Shown here piece after piece: positions 43,443-53,047 of a DNA stretch of 64,000 nucleotides. A program made the translations under genes and the position numbers. The notes beneath the pieces are model-generated. The model did not search any database. It saw only the letters and a program-made list of their open reading frames with translations, and had not been told where the DNA came from. How positions within the stretch are numbered: position 1 is the stretch's first letter; every line of letters starts with the position of its first letter. The stretch covers positions 186,001-250,000 of the forward strand of contig NZ_JAGGKI010000009.1 of NCBI RefSeq assembly GCF_017873605.1. Reading direction: 5' to 3'. The stretch is from Paenibacillus lactis (GTDB lineage Bacteria; Bacillota; Bacilli; Paenibacillales; Paenibacillaceae).

Positions 43443-43904
43443 TTAATCCTCAAGGCCTTCAAGCTGAATAATTTCGCTCTTGTTCAGCACTTCGGACAGA
43501 TTCAGCATGACCAGAAGGCGCTCCTCTCCTACCCGCGCGACGCCGCGAAGATATTTCGCTTTAATCCCGCCGACAACTTCTGGCGGTGAATCGATGTCGT
43601 CGGTATTAAGGTCGATGACGTCGCTGGCGGAATCGACGATAAAGCCGACCTGCATATCGCTGACCGCAACGATGATGATCCGGGTTTGATCGGTCGGCTC
43701 CACCTCAGCCAATCCGAAGCGCCCCCGCAGATCAATAACCGGGATGACTACGCCGCGAAGGTTGATCACACCTTTTACAAAAGCGTAGGTTTTCGGTACG
43801 CGCGTAATCGGCATCATCCGTTCAATCGTTTGAACCTTATCCACCTCAATGCCGTATTCCTCAGTGCCGAGCTTAAAGACGATAACCTTGATTTCTTCTC
43901 CCAT
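43443..43904 (-). CDS. cheW: Chemotaxis coupling protein CheW
   Basis: Links chemoreceptors to CheA. 153 aa, single SH3-like CheW domain (VFKLGTEEYGIEVDKVQTIERM ... VKGVINLRGVVIPVIDLR in two parts of the first 75 residues). AAAGGAGG precedes ATG 43904. Between cheA and cheC, as in B. subtilis. Confidence 0.97.
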   Translation of the reverse strand: MGEEIKVIVFKLGTEEYGIEVDKVQTIERMMPITRVPKTYAFVKGVINLRGVVIPVIDLRGRFGLAEVEPTDQTRIIIVAVSDMQVGFIVDSASDVIDLNTDDIDSPPEVVGGIKAKYLRGVARVGEERLLVMLNLSEVLNKSEIIQLEGLED

Positions 43905-43958
43905 GACTGAATCCTCCTTTAAATTATGTGGCCTGCCGCTATACGAATGAAACTTGTT

Positions 43959-46040
43959 TTACTTAATGAACGCATTCGCATCGATAATAAGAGCAACTTG
44001 TCCGTCGCCGAGGATCGTTGCCCCGGAAATTCCTTGAATCGCCGGCAAGTATTTGCCCAGATTTTTAATAACGATTTCGCTTTGGCCGATAAAATCATCG
44101 ATCGCGAGCGCGGCTAGACGATCGCCTTTTCGAATCACGACAATTTCGGTTTCTTCTTCCTGCTCATCATCGAAATCCGGCACCTCGAACACCTTGCTGA
44201 GCGAAATAATCGGTATCATCGAATCGCGGAAGTGAACCATGCGGCTGCCGTGCACATTTTTGACGTGGCCGCGTTTGATGACAGCCGTTTCCACGATGGA
44301 TGACAGCGGGATCGCATATTTCTCGGAGCCCATCTTGATCAGCATGGCTGCGATGATCGACAATGTCAGCGGAAGCTGTACAGAGAAGTTGGTTCCTTTC
44401 CCAGGGGTCGAATAGATGGTCACGTTGCCGCCAAGCGAAACGATCTTGGATTTGACGACGTCAAGCCCTACTCCGCGGCCCGATACGTCGGATATTTTCT
44501 CCGCCGTGCTGAATCCCGGAGCAAAGAGCAGCTGATGCACTTCTTCATCCGACATCGACTCCGCTTCGGACTCGGTAACCACACCCTTCTTGAGCGCATT
44601 CTGCAAGATCTTCTCACGGTAAATGCCCCGGCCGTCATCCTCAATCTCAATGAATACGTTGTTGCCGCTGTGGAAGGCCCGCAGATGGACCGTTCCGGTT
44701 TCCGGCTTGCCGGCGGCTATCCGGTCCGCGACAGGCTCGATGCCATGGTCAGCCGAGTTGCGCAGCAGGTGGACCAGCGGATCGCCGATTTCGTCGATAA
44801 CGGTCCGATCCAGCTCCGTATCGGCCCCGGTGATAATGAGATCGATTTTTTTATCCAGTGTTTTCGCAAGGTCCCGGACCATCCGCGGAAAGCGGTTGAA
44901 AACTGTATCCACGGGAACCATGCGCAGCTTCAGCACGATATTTTGAAGATCGCTGCTGACCCGGCTCATATGCTCGACAGTATCGGTAAGCTCCTGGTTC
45001 TGGGCCTCGCTCGCCAATTGCTCAAGCCGTACCCGGTCAATAAGCAGCTCGCTGAACAGGTTCATCAGGACGTCCAGCCGTTCAATGTCCACGCGGATCG
45101 TTCGGGACGGGTTCGCCCCGCCGCTTCGGGCCGGAGCCTTCGCTTCCTTGGCGGCTGCAGGGGTGCTCTTCGACTCGGGTGCCGAAGGTGCCGAAGCTGC
45201 CGCAGCAGGCTGCTGCGCTTCCGGCTTGACGGTTTCGAGTGCTGCCGCAGCTTGTTGTACCATTTGCTGGAGCGTTTCATGATCCAGTGAGACAACCTGG
45301 GCTGTCTCGATTTCAGAAACGCCGAGGATTTGGCTCTCAATGTCCGCGGCTTCCCGCTGTGTTATGTAGTACAACGAAAATACGCGATCGAATTCACCTT
45401 GCTCAATGTCTTGAACGTCCGGATGCGTCTTTACGATTTCTCCGGATCTTTCCAGCGCCTCGAATACCATGTAGGCCCGAACCGCTTTAAGCTGGCAATC
45501 CTCGCGCAGGGTCACTTGTATATAGAGAACCTTATGGCCTTCCGAAATGGATTGTTCAAGCACCGAATACTGAAACTCGTCCAGCGTGATTCCGGGTTGG
45601 GAAGCCGATCCTTGATCAGCGCCTTGACCCTCTCCGGTTTGCGCTTGTTGCGCCGGGTTCTCTCCCCGGACGATGGACTGAAGAGCGGCCACAATCGAAG
45701 ACACATCCGATTTGCCGTCACCTCCGGACGTAATATCCTGCACCATCGATTCAAGCGCGTCCAAGCTTTTGAAGAGCGTGTCGAAGATATAATCCTGCAT
45801 CGTCAGCTTTTCATTCCGAACGAGGTCCAGCACATTTTCCATCTGGTGCGTTAACGAGGCGAGATCTTCGAAGCCCATCGTTGCGGCCATGCCTTTTAAC
45901 GTGTGCGCCGACCGGAAAATCACTTGCACGATTCCCAAGTCGTCCGGATTGTTTTCTAATTGCAGCATGTTTTCATTTAATGATTGCAGATGATCATTTG
46001 ACTCATCAATAAACATTGTCAAATATTGATTCATGTCCAT
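43959..46040 (-). CDS. cheA: Chemotaxis histidine kinase CheA
   Basis: Autophosphorylates and passes phosphate to CheY and CheB. 693 aa. P1 with the phospho-acceptor His46 in SAHTLKGMAATMGF; P2 about 160-240; a Pro/Ala-rich linker; P3 dimerisation; P4 ATP-binding with HLLRNSADHGIE, DDGRGIYREK and GRGVGLDVVK; P5 CheW-like C-terminus. AGGAGG precedes ATG 46040. Confidence 0.98.
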   Translation of the reverse strand: MDMNQYLTMFIDESNDHLQSLNENMLQLENNPDDLGIVQVIFRSAHTLKGMAATMGFEDLASLTHQMENVLDLVRNEKLTMQDYIFDTLFKSLDALESMVQDITSGGDGKSDVSSIVAALQSIVRGENPAQQAQTGEGQGADQGSASQPGITLDEFQYSVLEQSISEGHKVLYIQVTLREDCQLKAVRAYMVFEALERSGEIVKTHPDVQDIEQGEFDRVFSLYYITQREAADIESQILGVSEIETAQVVSLDHETLQQMVQQAAAALETVKPEAQQPAAAASAPSAPESKSTPAAAKEAKAPARSGGANPSRTIRVDIERLDVLMNLFSELLIDRVRLEQLASEAQNQELTDTVEHMSRVSSDLQNIVLKLRMVPVDTVFNRFPRMVRDLAKTLDKKIDLIITGADTELDRTVIDEIGDPLVHLLRNSADHGIEPVADRIAAGKPETGTVHLRAFHSGNNVFIEIEDDGRGIYREKILQNALKKGVVTESEAESMSDEEVHQLLFAPGFSTAEKISDVSGRGVGLDVVKSKIVSLGGNVTIYSTPGKGTNFSVQLPLTLSIIAAMLIKMGSEKYAIPLSSIVETAVIKRGHVKNVHGSRMVHFRDSMIPIISLSKVFEVPDFDDEQEEETEIVVIRKGDRLAALAIDDFIGQSEIVIKNLGKYLPAIQGISGATILGDGQVALIIDANAFIK

Positions 46041-46062
46041 TGAGAGACACCTCCTCCTGAGT

Positions 46063-47403
46063 TCACTTTCTGTTATTTACAGCTTGAACCACTTTGGGTG
46101 CAAGTTCCTGCAGAGGCAACACATCATTGACGCATCCGAGTTCGACAGCCGAGCGAGGCATTCCGTATACAACACAGGTTTCCTCGCTCTCCGCAAAGGT
46201 GGATTTAACGCCCGAATCGTAAAGCTTCTTCATCATTCTCGCTCCATCGCTTCCCATGCCGGTCATCAGCACCGCATGACGCGTAAGCTCCGTCAGCGGG
46301 AGCAGCGACTCGAACAGCGTATCGACAGATGGGCGATGGCCGTTGCGCGGCTCATCCATGCTTGTAGCAATCACATATCCATTCTTCTCCGTGCGTCTTA
46401 CCCGGATATGGCTTCCCCCTGGAGCGATATAAGCTTTCCCCGGCTCCAAAGGCATTCCGTCGGCTGCTTCCAGCACCTCCAGCCTGCTAAATGAATTCAG
46501 GCGCTGTGCAAGAGATTTCGTAAACTTGGGCGGCATATGCTGCACGATAACGATCGGAGCATGAAAGCCGCTTGGAATCCCCTCCAGAAAAGCCTTCAGC
46601 GCCCGAGGCCCCCCAGTGGAGCAGCCCACCGCTACGAGATCCGTAATCGCCGCCAAGGATGACGGACCGTTGTCTGTAGGCCGGCTGTCAGCTCCGGCTG
46701 AAGACGGCTTTGGGGACTCCGGCTTCCTTCTTTTCTCCGGAGCGGCGGGCTTCCGGCGTAAAGGATCCGTGCCCGGAAGCACTTCCCGAATCCTCCGTTT
46801 CTCCTCGCCGACCGAAGGCGGTTCCTGACGTGCAAGGACCTCAGCAGCATTTGCCCGAATATGACCGGCCTGAGGCAGTTCCTTCGCACTCGGCTTCTTA
46901 TCCGCCAGCTTGCCGAGAGGCTTGGAAGCTCGGGAAGAGGAGGTTTGACGCTGTGCAGCTTGCCGCGCCCTCTCTTCCTCCTCCCACAAGGCTCTGCGCT
47001 GCTTGGCCTGCATCGCCGCATGCAGCTGCTTCATCAGCTCTTGCCCGACCTGCTCGATCCCGAGCGCATTCGTAATGGAAGGCTTTCGTATAAAATCAAA
47101 TGCGCCGGCCTCTAGGGCCAGAATCGTTTCCTTCATCCCCTCTTCATTCAAGCCGGACAGCATGATCACCGGACGAGGCCCTAACTCCATAATAAATTTC
47201 AGAGCGTCCAATCCGTTCATCTCCGGCATTTCCACGTCCAGGGTAACCGCATCCGGGTTCAATTCCTTCACTTTCCGGATGGCCTCTTGCCCGTTCTCAG
47301 CCGTTCCGACCACTTGAAAAAGTGCGTCTCGCTCGATGAAATCCGAGAATATTTTCCTCATAAATGCGGAATCGTCCACAACAAGCACACGAAAGGGCTC
47401 CAC
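46063..47403 (-). CDS. cheB: Chemotaxis methylesterase CheB with long linker
   Basis: Removes methyl groups from chemoreceptors when phosphorylated. 446 aa against about 350-360 normally. The receiver domain has acceptor Asp56 (TLDVEMPEMNG); the catalytic domain has Ser262 (GCSTGGPRAL), His289 (VQHMPP) and a distal Asp (MTGMGSDGA). About 120 basic, Pro/Ala-rich residues separate the two domains, the cause of the extra length. GTG 47403 with GAGGTGG upstream. A 160-base gap with a possible TTCAAG-TATAAA promoter precedes it. Confidence 0.96.
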   Translation of the reverse strand: MEPFRVLVVDDSAFMRKIFSDFIERDALFQVVGTAENGQEAIRKVKELNPDAVTLDVEMPEMNGLDALKFIMELGPRPVIMLSGLNEEGMKETILALEAGAFDFIRKPSITNALGIEQVGQELMKQLHAAMQAKQRRALWEEEERARQAAQRQTSSSRASKPLGKLADKKPSAKELPQAGHIRANAAEVLARQEPPSVGEEKRRIREVLPGTDPLRRKPAAPEKRRKPESPKPSSAGADSRPTDNGPSSLAAITDLVAVGCSTGGPRALKAFLEGIPSGFHAPIVIVQHMPPKFTKSLAQRLNSFSRLEVLEAADGMPLEPGKAYIAPGGSHIRVRRTEKNGYVIATSMDEPRNGHRPSVDTLFESLLPLTELTRHAVLMTGMGSDGARMMKKLYDSGVKSTFAESEETCVVYGMPRSAVELGCVNDVLPLQELAPKVVQAVNNRK

Positions 47404-47563
47404 TATCAGTCCACCTCAGTTTCCAATTATCCAAGTAAGGATGATGCAAAAATCCAAAGAGCGACTATCAGTCAGCAATATATAGAGCGAAACGGTTGAA
47501 TTCGTCTTTATATTGTACTCGGGAGCGGCTTGAATCAAATTTTGCAAAATCCTGAAGTAAGAA

Positions 47564-48460
47564 TCACTTTGTCCGTTTGAGCAGGCGATGCATAAATCCC
47601 TTGATTCCTTTCGGGGCATCCGGCTCTGCAGGGACAGGAGATGCCATGCTGCGAAGAGCGATCCGTCTGACGTCGCTTGCAGCATCGCACTTCGGGAACG
47701 CTACCGTGAATGGAACCTGCCGCTTGACCGCCTGCCCGACATGCGGATCATCCGCGATCGAGCCCAGCAGCTGCATGTCCAAATCCAGAAAGCGGCGGGC
47801 CGTTAACATGATTTTATCCGCTGCTTCACGAGCCTCCCGTTCATCGCCGGCCCGATTGACGATCAGGCTGAGCGGGACTCTAGACCCGGTCCCATGCACG
47901 ACTTTGATGAGAGCGTACGCATCCGTGATGGAAGTCGGCTCGGGCGTCGTTACGACGTAACAATGATCGGCCGAGGTAATGAACCGCATGTTTTCTTTTG
48001 ACAAGCCTGCGCCTGTATCAAAAATGATGTAATCCATGTCGGACGATATGCGCTCAAGCTGATCGAGAAAATAATTCATGTCCGAATCGGAGAGAGAAAA
48101 CAGGTCGGCAAGTCCGGATCCCCCCGCAATAAAGGCAAGCTGCTCGGGCCCATACTGGATCACGTCCTCCATGCTCTTCTCCCGCCGCAGCAAATGATAA
48201 AGGCTGTAACGGGACGACACGCCCATTAGCACATCGATATTGGCCATTCCGATATCGGCGTCAAACACCAGCACTTTTTTGCCCATCGATTGCAGCGCAA
48301 GCGCAAAGTTCAGCGAGAAATTGGATTTCCCGACACCGCCCTTGCCGCTCGTGACCGTTATGATCTTGGCGCTTCCGGCTGAGGTCTTAGGAGACATTCC
48401 CACGTTCTCGCTCCGCTGCGCAGATACGAGCTGTCTGAGTGAATGGGCTTGATCCGTCAT
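47564..48460 (-). CDS. flhG: MinD-like ATPase FlhG (YlxH)
   Basis: Controls flagellar number and placement with FlhF. 298 aa. Deviant Walker A SGKGGVGKSN (about 38-47) and VFDADIGMANIDVLMG. Start ATG 48460 overlaps the flhF stop (ATGA) with GGGAGA upstream; the longer frame to 48490 overlaps more of flhF and is unlikely. The N-terminal LRQLVSAQ segment is the FlhF-activating helix in this family. Confidence 0.95.
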   Translation of the reverse strand: MTDQAHSLRQLVSAQRSENVGMSPKTSAGSAKIITVTSGKGGVGKSNFSLNFALALQSMGKKVLVFDADIGMANIDVLMGVSSRYSLYHLLRREKSMEDVIQYGPEQLAFIAGGSGLADLFSLSDSDMNYFLDQLERISSDMDYIIFDTGAGLSKENMRFITSADHCYVVTTPEPTSITDAYALIKVVHGTGSRVPLSLIVNRAGDEREAREAADKIMLTARRFLDLDMQLLGSIADDPHVGQAVKRQVPFTVAFPKCDAASDVRRIALRSMASPVPAEPDAPKGIKGFMHRLLKRTK

Positions 48461-49887
48461 GACCGCGTATCTCCCAGCAGCAAATCGCACAGCTGCTCGC
48501 TATTGGCCAAAAGCAGGTCGTCCGGTACATTTTGACCATTGGTCATGTAAGACAAGCGCAGGTTGTGCGCATGGAGCAGATTGAAGATCGGACCGAAGCT
48601 TCCGGTCTCATCCATCTTGGTGAATATGACTTTATCGAGTGCATATTTGCTGAAATGATCCGCGATTTCAATCATATCCCCGCTCTTGGACGTAAGGCTG
48701 AGAACAAGGTAGGTTTCGCTGTGCTCCGAATGGGAAAAGAGGCTTTGCAATTCGGAGACGAGCAGCTCGTTCCGATAATTCCGGCCGGCTGTATCCATTA
48801 AGATCAGATCACAGTCTTGAAGCGTTTGAAGCGCCCGCTGCATATCCCCTGGCGACTGGACCACCTCCATAGGGACATTCAAAATCGAGGCATAAGTCCG
48901 AAGCTGCTCTACCGCCGATATCCGGTACGTATCCGAGGTTATAAAGCCCACCTTGCGGTGATATCTGAACAGCTGCTCTGCAGCGATTTTGGCGATCGTT
49001 GTCGTCTTGCCGACACCCGTCGGCCCGGCGATGTATACGATCCGCGTGTCAGGTTGAATGCCCCCGCCGATGCGCTCATCAATAAAAGCCTTCGCCTGCT
49101 CGCGCATAATCGCCTGCAGCTGCTCGCTTCCAAGCTGCATCCCGCTCTCCCGCAGCGCTTCTTCAGCAACCTCAAGCCACTGCTCGCTGAGCCTCGCGGA
49201 AACGTCCTGTCTAAGCAGGCGATCCCTTATCGATTCCAGCGGCTCCGGCAGCTGTCTGGCTTCAAGATTGTGCCTGGACAGCTTGGCGATCCATTCCTTC
49301 ATTTCCTTCAGTTCCTCGAGCACTCGCTGCTCTGATTCACTGATGCCCAGCCGGGAGCTCAAGGGCTCAACCGGAGGATCGTGCAATTTGCCTTGCGCTG
49401 CAGCTGCTGCCTTCGGGCTCGGGTAAGCGGCTTCGGCCGAAGCCGTTCCCGTCTGTATCGGTGGCGGGCTGTCCTCCCGGACCTCCTGCGCCTCCCCGGC
49501 TGCTGCGGCTTGGCTCATAATCTCGGCAAAGCGGACATAATCCGCTTCTTGTGCACCATCCTTCGGCTTCACCGCTTCCTGGACAGGAGCCTTTGACAAA
49601 TCGGCTGCCGTCGGATTCGCGATTTCCGCTGCTCGCTGGTATGCCTTCGGTACGGCTGCCTTCGGCACTGCCGCAGGCGGCTTCGGCTTGGCTTTGACGG
49701 AGGATTTCGATTTCTCCTCCTGCTCAACCGCGGCGATAACCTCGATCTTCTTTCGGGAGAACATCCCTAGAAAGCCGCCTACCTTAATATCCTTCGTGCT
49801 CAATATGACCGCATCCGTACCCAAATCCGATCGGATCTGCGCCATCGCTTCCGGCATCGTGTCGACGATATACCTTTTTACTCTCAT
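48457..49887 (-). CDS. flhF: SRP-type GTPase FlhF
   Basis: Places new flagella. 476 aa, of which about 270 residues are a basic, Ala/Pro-rich region, followed by the N and G domains: G1 GPTGVGKTTTIAKIA near 290, then DTAGRN and TKMDETGSFG. The N-domain is long compared with B. subtilis FlhF (366 aa), with the difference in the low-complexity part. ATGA overlap with flhA. Confidence 0.97.
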   Translation of the reverse strand: MRVKRYIVDTMPEAMAQIRSDLGTDAVILSTKDIKVGGFLGMFSRKKIEVIAAVEQEEKSKSSVKAKPKPPAAVPKAAVPKAYQRAAEIANPTAADLSKAPVQEAVKPKDGAQEADYVRFAEIMSQAAAAGEAQEVREDSPPPIQTGTASAEAAYPSPKAAAAAQGKLHDPPVEPLSSRLGISESEQRVLEELKEMKEWIAKLSRHNLEARQLPEPLESIRDRLLRQDVSARLSEQWLEVAEEALRESGMQLGSEQLQAIMREQAKAFIDERIGGGIQPDTRIVYIAGPTGVGKTTTIAKIAAEQLFRYHRKVGFITSDTYRISAVEQLRTYASILNVPMEVVQSPGDMQRALQTLQDCDLILMDTAGRNYRNELLVSELQSLFSHSEHSETYLVLSLTSKSGDMIEIADHFSKYALDKVIFTKMDETGSFGPIFNLLHAHNLRLSYMTNGQNVPDDLLLANSEQLCDLLLGDTRS

Positions 49888-51917
49888 AAGTTCACCACTC
49901 CGACACTTTGAATTTCGACGTTCGGCTCAAGCTCGCTGTAGGATAGAACCGGAATATCCTGCATCCCGCGTTCAATCACCTGCCGCAAATACATGCGGAT
50001 GGCCGGAGAGGTAAGCAGCACCGGCTGTTGTCCCATCTGGATAATCCGATTCACTTGCTCGCTCAGCTTCTGGAATACATTCTGCGTAGACACCGGGTCC
50101 ATCGCCAAGTACGTCCCCTGTTCGCTCTGCTGCACGCTCTCCGCGATTTTCTTCTCAAGCTGCGGTCCGACGGTGATCACCTTCATGGCCTCTCCGTCTT
50201 GAGCAAACTGCTGTGTGATTTGCCTGGAGAGCGCTTGTCTTACATACTCTGTCAGCACATCCGGGTCCTTCGAATAATGCCCGTAATCCGCAAGGGTCTC
50301 CAGAATCGTAACCATGTCGCGAATGGAGATTTTCTCCCGAAGCAGCTTGGCGAGCACCTTCTGTACCTCCCCGATCGTCAGCACGGAAGGGATCAGCTCG
50401 TCGACAAGCACCGGATAGCTTTCCTTGATGTTGTCGACCAGCGCTTTTGTCTCCTGGCGCCCCAGCAGCTCATGAGCGTGCCGCTTGATCAGCTCTGTCA
50501 AATGCGTAGCTACGACGGAAGGCGGATCCACGACGGTATATCCCGCCAGATCGGCCCGTTCTTTCGTCGCCTCGTCAATCCAGAGGGCCGGCAGCCCGAA
50601 TGCGGGCTCCGTCGTTTCGATTCCCGTAACGGAATCGTCCTCGTAGCCGGGACTCATGGCGAGGTAATGATTTAGTAGTAATTCCCCGCCGCCGACAGCA
50701 TTCCCTTTTATTTTTATGACATATTCATTCGGTTTAAGTTGAATATTGTCGCGGATTCGGATCACCGGCACGACCAGTCCAAGTTCAAGCGCGCATTGTC
50801 TCCGGATCATAATAATCCGATCCAGCAAGTCTCCGCCCTGCTGGGTATCCGCAAGCGGGATCAAGCCGTATCCAAACTCGAATTCGATCGGATCCACCTG
50901 CAGCAGGTTGATGACACTTTCCGGACTGCGAACCTCTTCGATCTGCTGCTCCTCCTCCATCTGCTCCACCTCGACCTGCTTGCGGTCCAGATTGTTCTGC
51001 ATTCTCCTTGCTGCTATAAACAGAACAAGCGCGATGGGCGCTGTCGTTATAAAATGAATCGGAGTAAACAATCCCAGCAGCAATACGGTGCCTGATACGA
51101 TATACAGCAAGCGTGGATAGGAAAACAGCTGACCTGTCAGATCCTCGGCCAGATTTCCTTCGGAGGAAGCTCTGGTGACGATAAGACCTGCCGATGTCGA
51201 TATGAGAAGCGCCGGAATCTGGCTGACCAGTCCATCCCCGATCGTCAGGATCGAGTACGTGCTCATCGCTTCGGGAAACGACATGCCATGAATCGAGATC
51301 CCGATAATAAATCCGCCGATCAGGTTGATCAGCAGGATGATGATCGAAGCGATGGCATCCCCTTTTACGAACTTGCTGGCACCGTCCATCGCACCGTAAA
51401 AGTCGGCCTCCCGCTCGATTTTCCGTCTGCGCTCCCGAGCTTGCTGTTCGTTGATTAGGCCTGCATTCAAATCGGCATCAATGCTCATCTGCTTACCGGG
51501 CATGGCGTCCAGCGTAAATCGTGCGGCAACCTCAGCCACGCGCTCGGAGCCTTTCGTTATGACGATAAACTGAACCACGATCAAAATTAAAAAGACGATG
51601 AACCCGACCGCGATTTCGCCATTGGCAATCCAGCTGCCGAAGGTAGCGACAACCTCACCCGCATTGGCTTCGGACAAAATCAGCTTGGTTGTCGATATGT
51701 TCAGCGCAACCCGAAACAAGGTCGTGATGAGAAGCAGGGAAGGAAATATCGAAAAGTCCAGCGCTTCTTTCGTGTTCATGGCCACCAGCAGGATGATCAG
51801 TGCCACCGATATATTGATGATAAGCAGTAAATCCAGCAGCCAGATCGGGATCGGAAGAATCATCATAAGTACGATGCCAATGACACCCGCAAGGACAGAT
51901 AGATCTTTTATTTTCAC
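49884..51917 (-). CDS. flhA: Flagellar export protein FlhA
   Basis: Gate of the flagellar type III export apparatus. 677 aa. About eight membrane helices in the first ~310 residues, with the FHIPEP-family loop (GKQMSIDADLNAGLI) between, then the large cytoplasmic substrate-docking domain. GTG 51917 with GGAGG 10 bases upstream. Neighbours flhB and flhF in the canonical order. Confidence 0.97.
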   Translation of the reverse strand: MKIKDLSVLAGVIGIVLMMILPIPIWLLDLLLIINISVALIILLVAMNTKEALDFSIFPSLLLITTLFRVALNISTTKLILSEANAGEVVATFGSWIANGEIAVGFIVFLILIVVQFIVITKGSERVAEVAARFTLDAMPGKQMSIDADLNAGLINEQQARERRRKIEREADFYGAMDGASKFVKGDAIASIIILLINLIGGFIIGISIHGMSFPEAMSTYSILTIGDGLVSQIPALLISTSAGLIVTRASSEGNLAEDLTGQLFSYPRLLYIVSGTVLLLGLFTPIHFITTAPIALVLFIAARRMQNNLDRKQVEVEQMEEEQQIEEVRSPESVINLLQVDPIEFEFGYGLIPLADTQQGGDLLDRIIMIRRQCALELGLVVPVIRIRDNIQLKPNEYVIKIKGNAVGGGELLLNHYLAMSPGYEDDSVTGIETTEPAFGLPALWIDEATKERADLAGYTVVDPPSVVATHLTELIKRHAHELLGRQETKALVDNIKESYPVLVDELIPSVLTIGEVQKVLAKLLREKISIRDMVTILETLADYGHYSKDPDVLTEYVRQALSRQITQQFAQDGEAMKVITVGPQLEKKIAESVQQSEQGTYLAMDPVSTQNVFQKLSEQVNRIIQMGQQPVLLTSPAIRMYLRQVIERGMQDIPVLSYSELEPNVEIQSVGVVNL

Positions 51918-51941
51918 TGCACTTAGGCCTCCGGTCCCTAA

Positions 51942-53042
51942 TTATTTCGCTTTACCTTTAAGTTTATATACATAGGCCAGCACTTCCGCTACGGCCTGGA
52001 ACAGGTCTCCGGGAATGGAATCCCCGATCTCGGACCGTTGGTACAACGCTCGTGCCAGCGGCTTGTTTTCCATCGTTATAATGCCGTGTTCCTTGGCAAT
52101 TTCCTTGATGCGCAGGGCCATATAGTCCTGGCCTTTCGCGATGATCTGCGGAGCTTCCATAGTAGAACCGTCATATTTGAGCGCAACCGCAAAGTGGGTC
52201 GGGTTCGTAATAATGACGTCTGCGTTCGGTACTTCCTGCATCATTCGTTGCAGCGCCATCCGGCGCTGGCGTTCCCTGATTTTTCCTTTGATCAGCGGAT
52301 CGCCTTCCATTTTCTTAAACTCATCCTTAATGTCCTGCTTTGACATGCGGATGTTTTTTTCGTATTCGTACTTCTGGTACAAATAGTCCAGGACGGACAG
52401 GATCAGCAGGCCAGCCCCGATCTTAAAGCCAAGCGACATCGTAACATTCGCTACAAATTGAAAAATAGTATCCGGACTCTTCGTCGACAAGGAGGAGAAT
52501 TCCCCTCTGGCTCCCCAAAGAGTGGTGTATACGAGGTAGCCAATGATCGTTAATTTAAATATGGATTTAAAAAATTCGATCAAGGACCTCATGGAAAAAA
52601 TATTTTTAAATCCTTTGATCGGATCGATCTTGCTGAGCTTCATTTTCAAGGGCTCTCCTGTCAGGAGAAAACCGACCTGAATATAATTTACGACCAGTGA
52701 GATCACAAACACAGCAACAAACAGCGGTGCGAGCAGCAGCAATATTTGAATGGCATACTCGCCCAAGAGCTGCATGACATTCTCATTCGTTACGTCCATG
52801 GAGAGCCGGTTAAGGTATACGTCCGTAAACAGCCGGACCGTATGGTCTCTCATGTAACCGCCGAACATCAGCATGCACAGGAAAGCGGATAGTAACACCG
52901 AGGCGCCCGATACTTCCATACTTTTGGCCACTTGACCCTTTTTACGCGTATCCTGGCGTTTCTTCGGCGTCGCTTTTTCCGTCTTCTCCCCAGCAAACAG
53001 CTGCAAATCCACCGGATAACGGTAGGGGGATCGGTTCCGCAT
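51942..53042 (-). CDS. flhB: Flagellar export protein FlhB
   Basis: Substrate-specificity switch of the export gate. 366 aa: four membrane helices, then the cytoplasmic domain with the self-cleaving NPTH (about 278). The start at ATG 53042 is preferred: AAGGAGG ends directly against the ATG at 53051 but is 9 bases from 53042. Five bases separate it from the fliR stop. Confidence 0.96.
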   Translation of the reverse strand: MRNRSPYRYPVDLQLFAGEKTEKATPKKRQDTRKKGQVAKSMEVSGASVLLSAFLCMLMFGGYMRDHTVRLFTDVYLNRLSMDVTNENVMQLLGEYAIQILLLLAPLFVAVFVISLVVNYIQVGFLLTGEPLKMKLSKIDPIKGFKNIFSMRSLIEFFKSIFKLTIIGYLVYTTLWGARGEFSSLSTKSPDTIFQFVANVTMSLGFKIGAGLLILSVLDYLYQKYEYEKNIRMSKQDIKDEFKKMEGDPLIKGKIRERQRRMALQRMMQEVPNADVIITNPTHFAVALKYDGSTMEAPQIIAKGQDYMALRIKEIAKEHGIITMENKPLARALYQRSEIGDSIPGDLFQAVAEVLAYVYKLKGKAK

Positions 53043-53047
53043 CCTCT

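Noticed and set aside
47416..47685. 89-codon frame spanning the cheB-flhG gap
   Set aside because: It overlaps the end of flhG out of frame, has no ribosome site and no family resemblance; the gap more likely contains a weak promoter.
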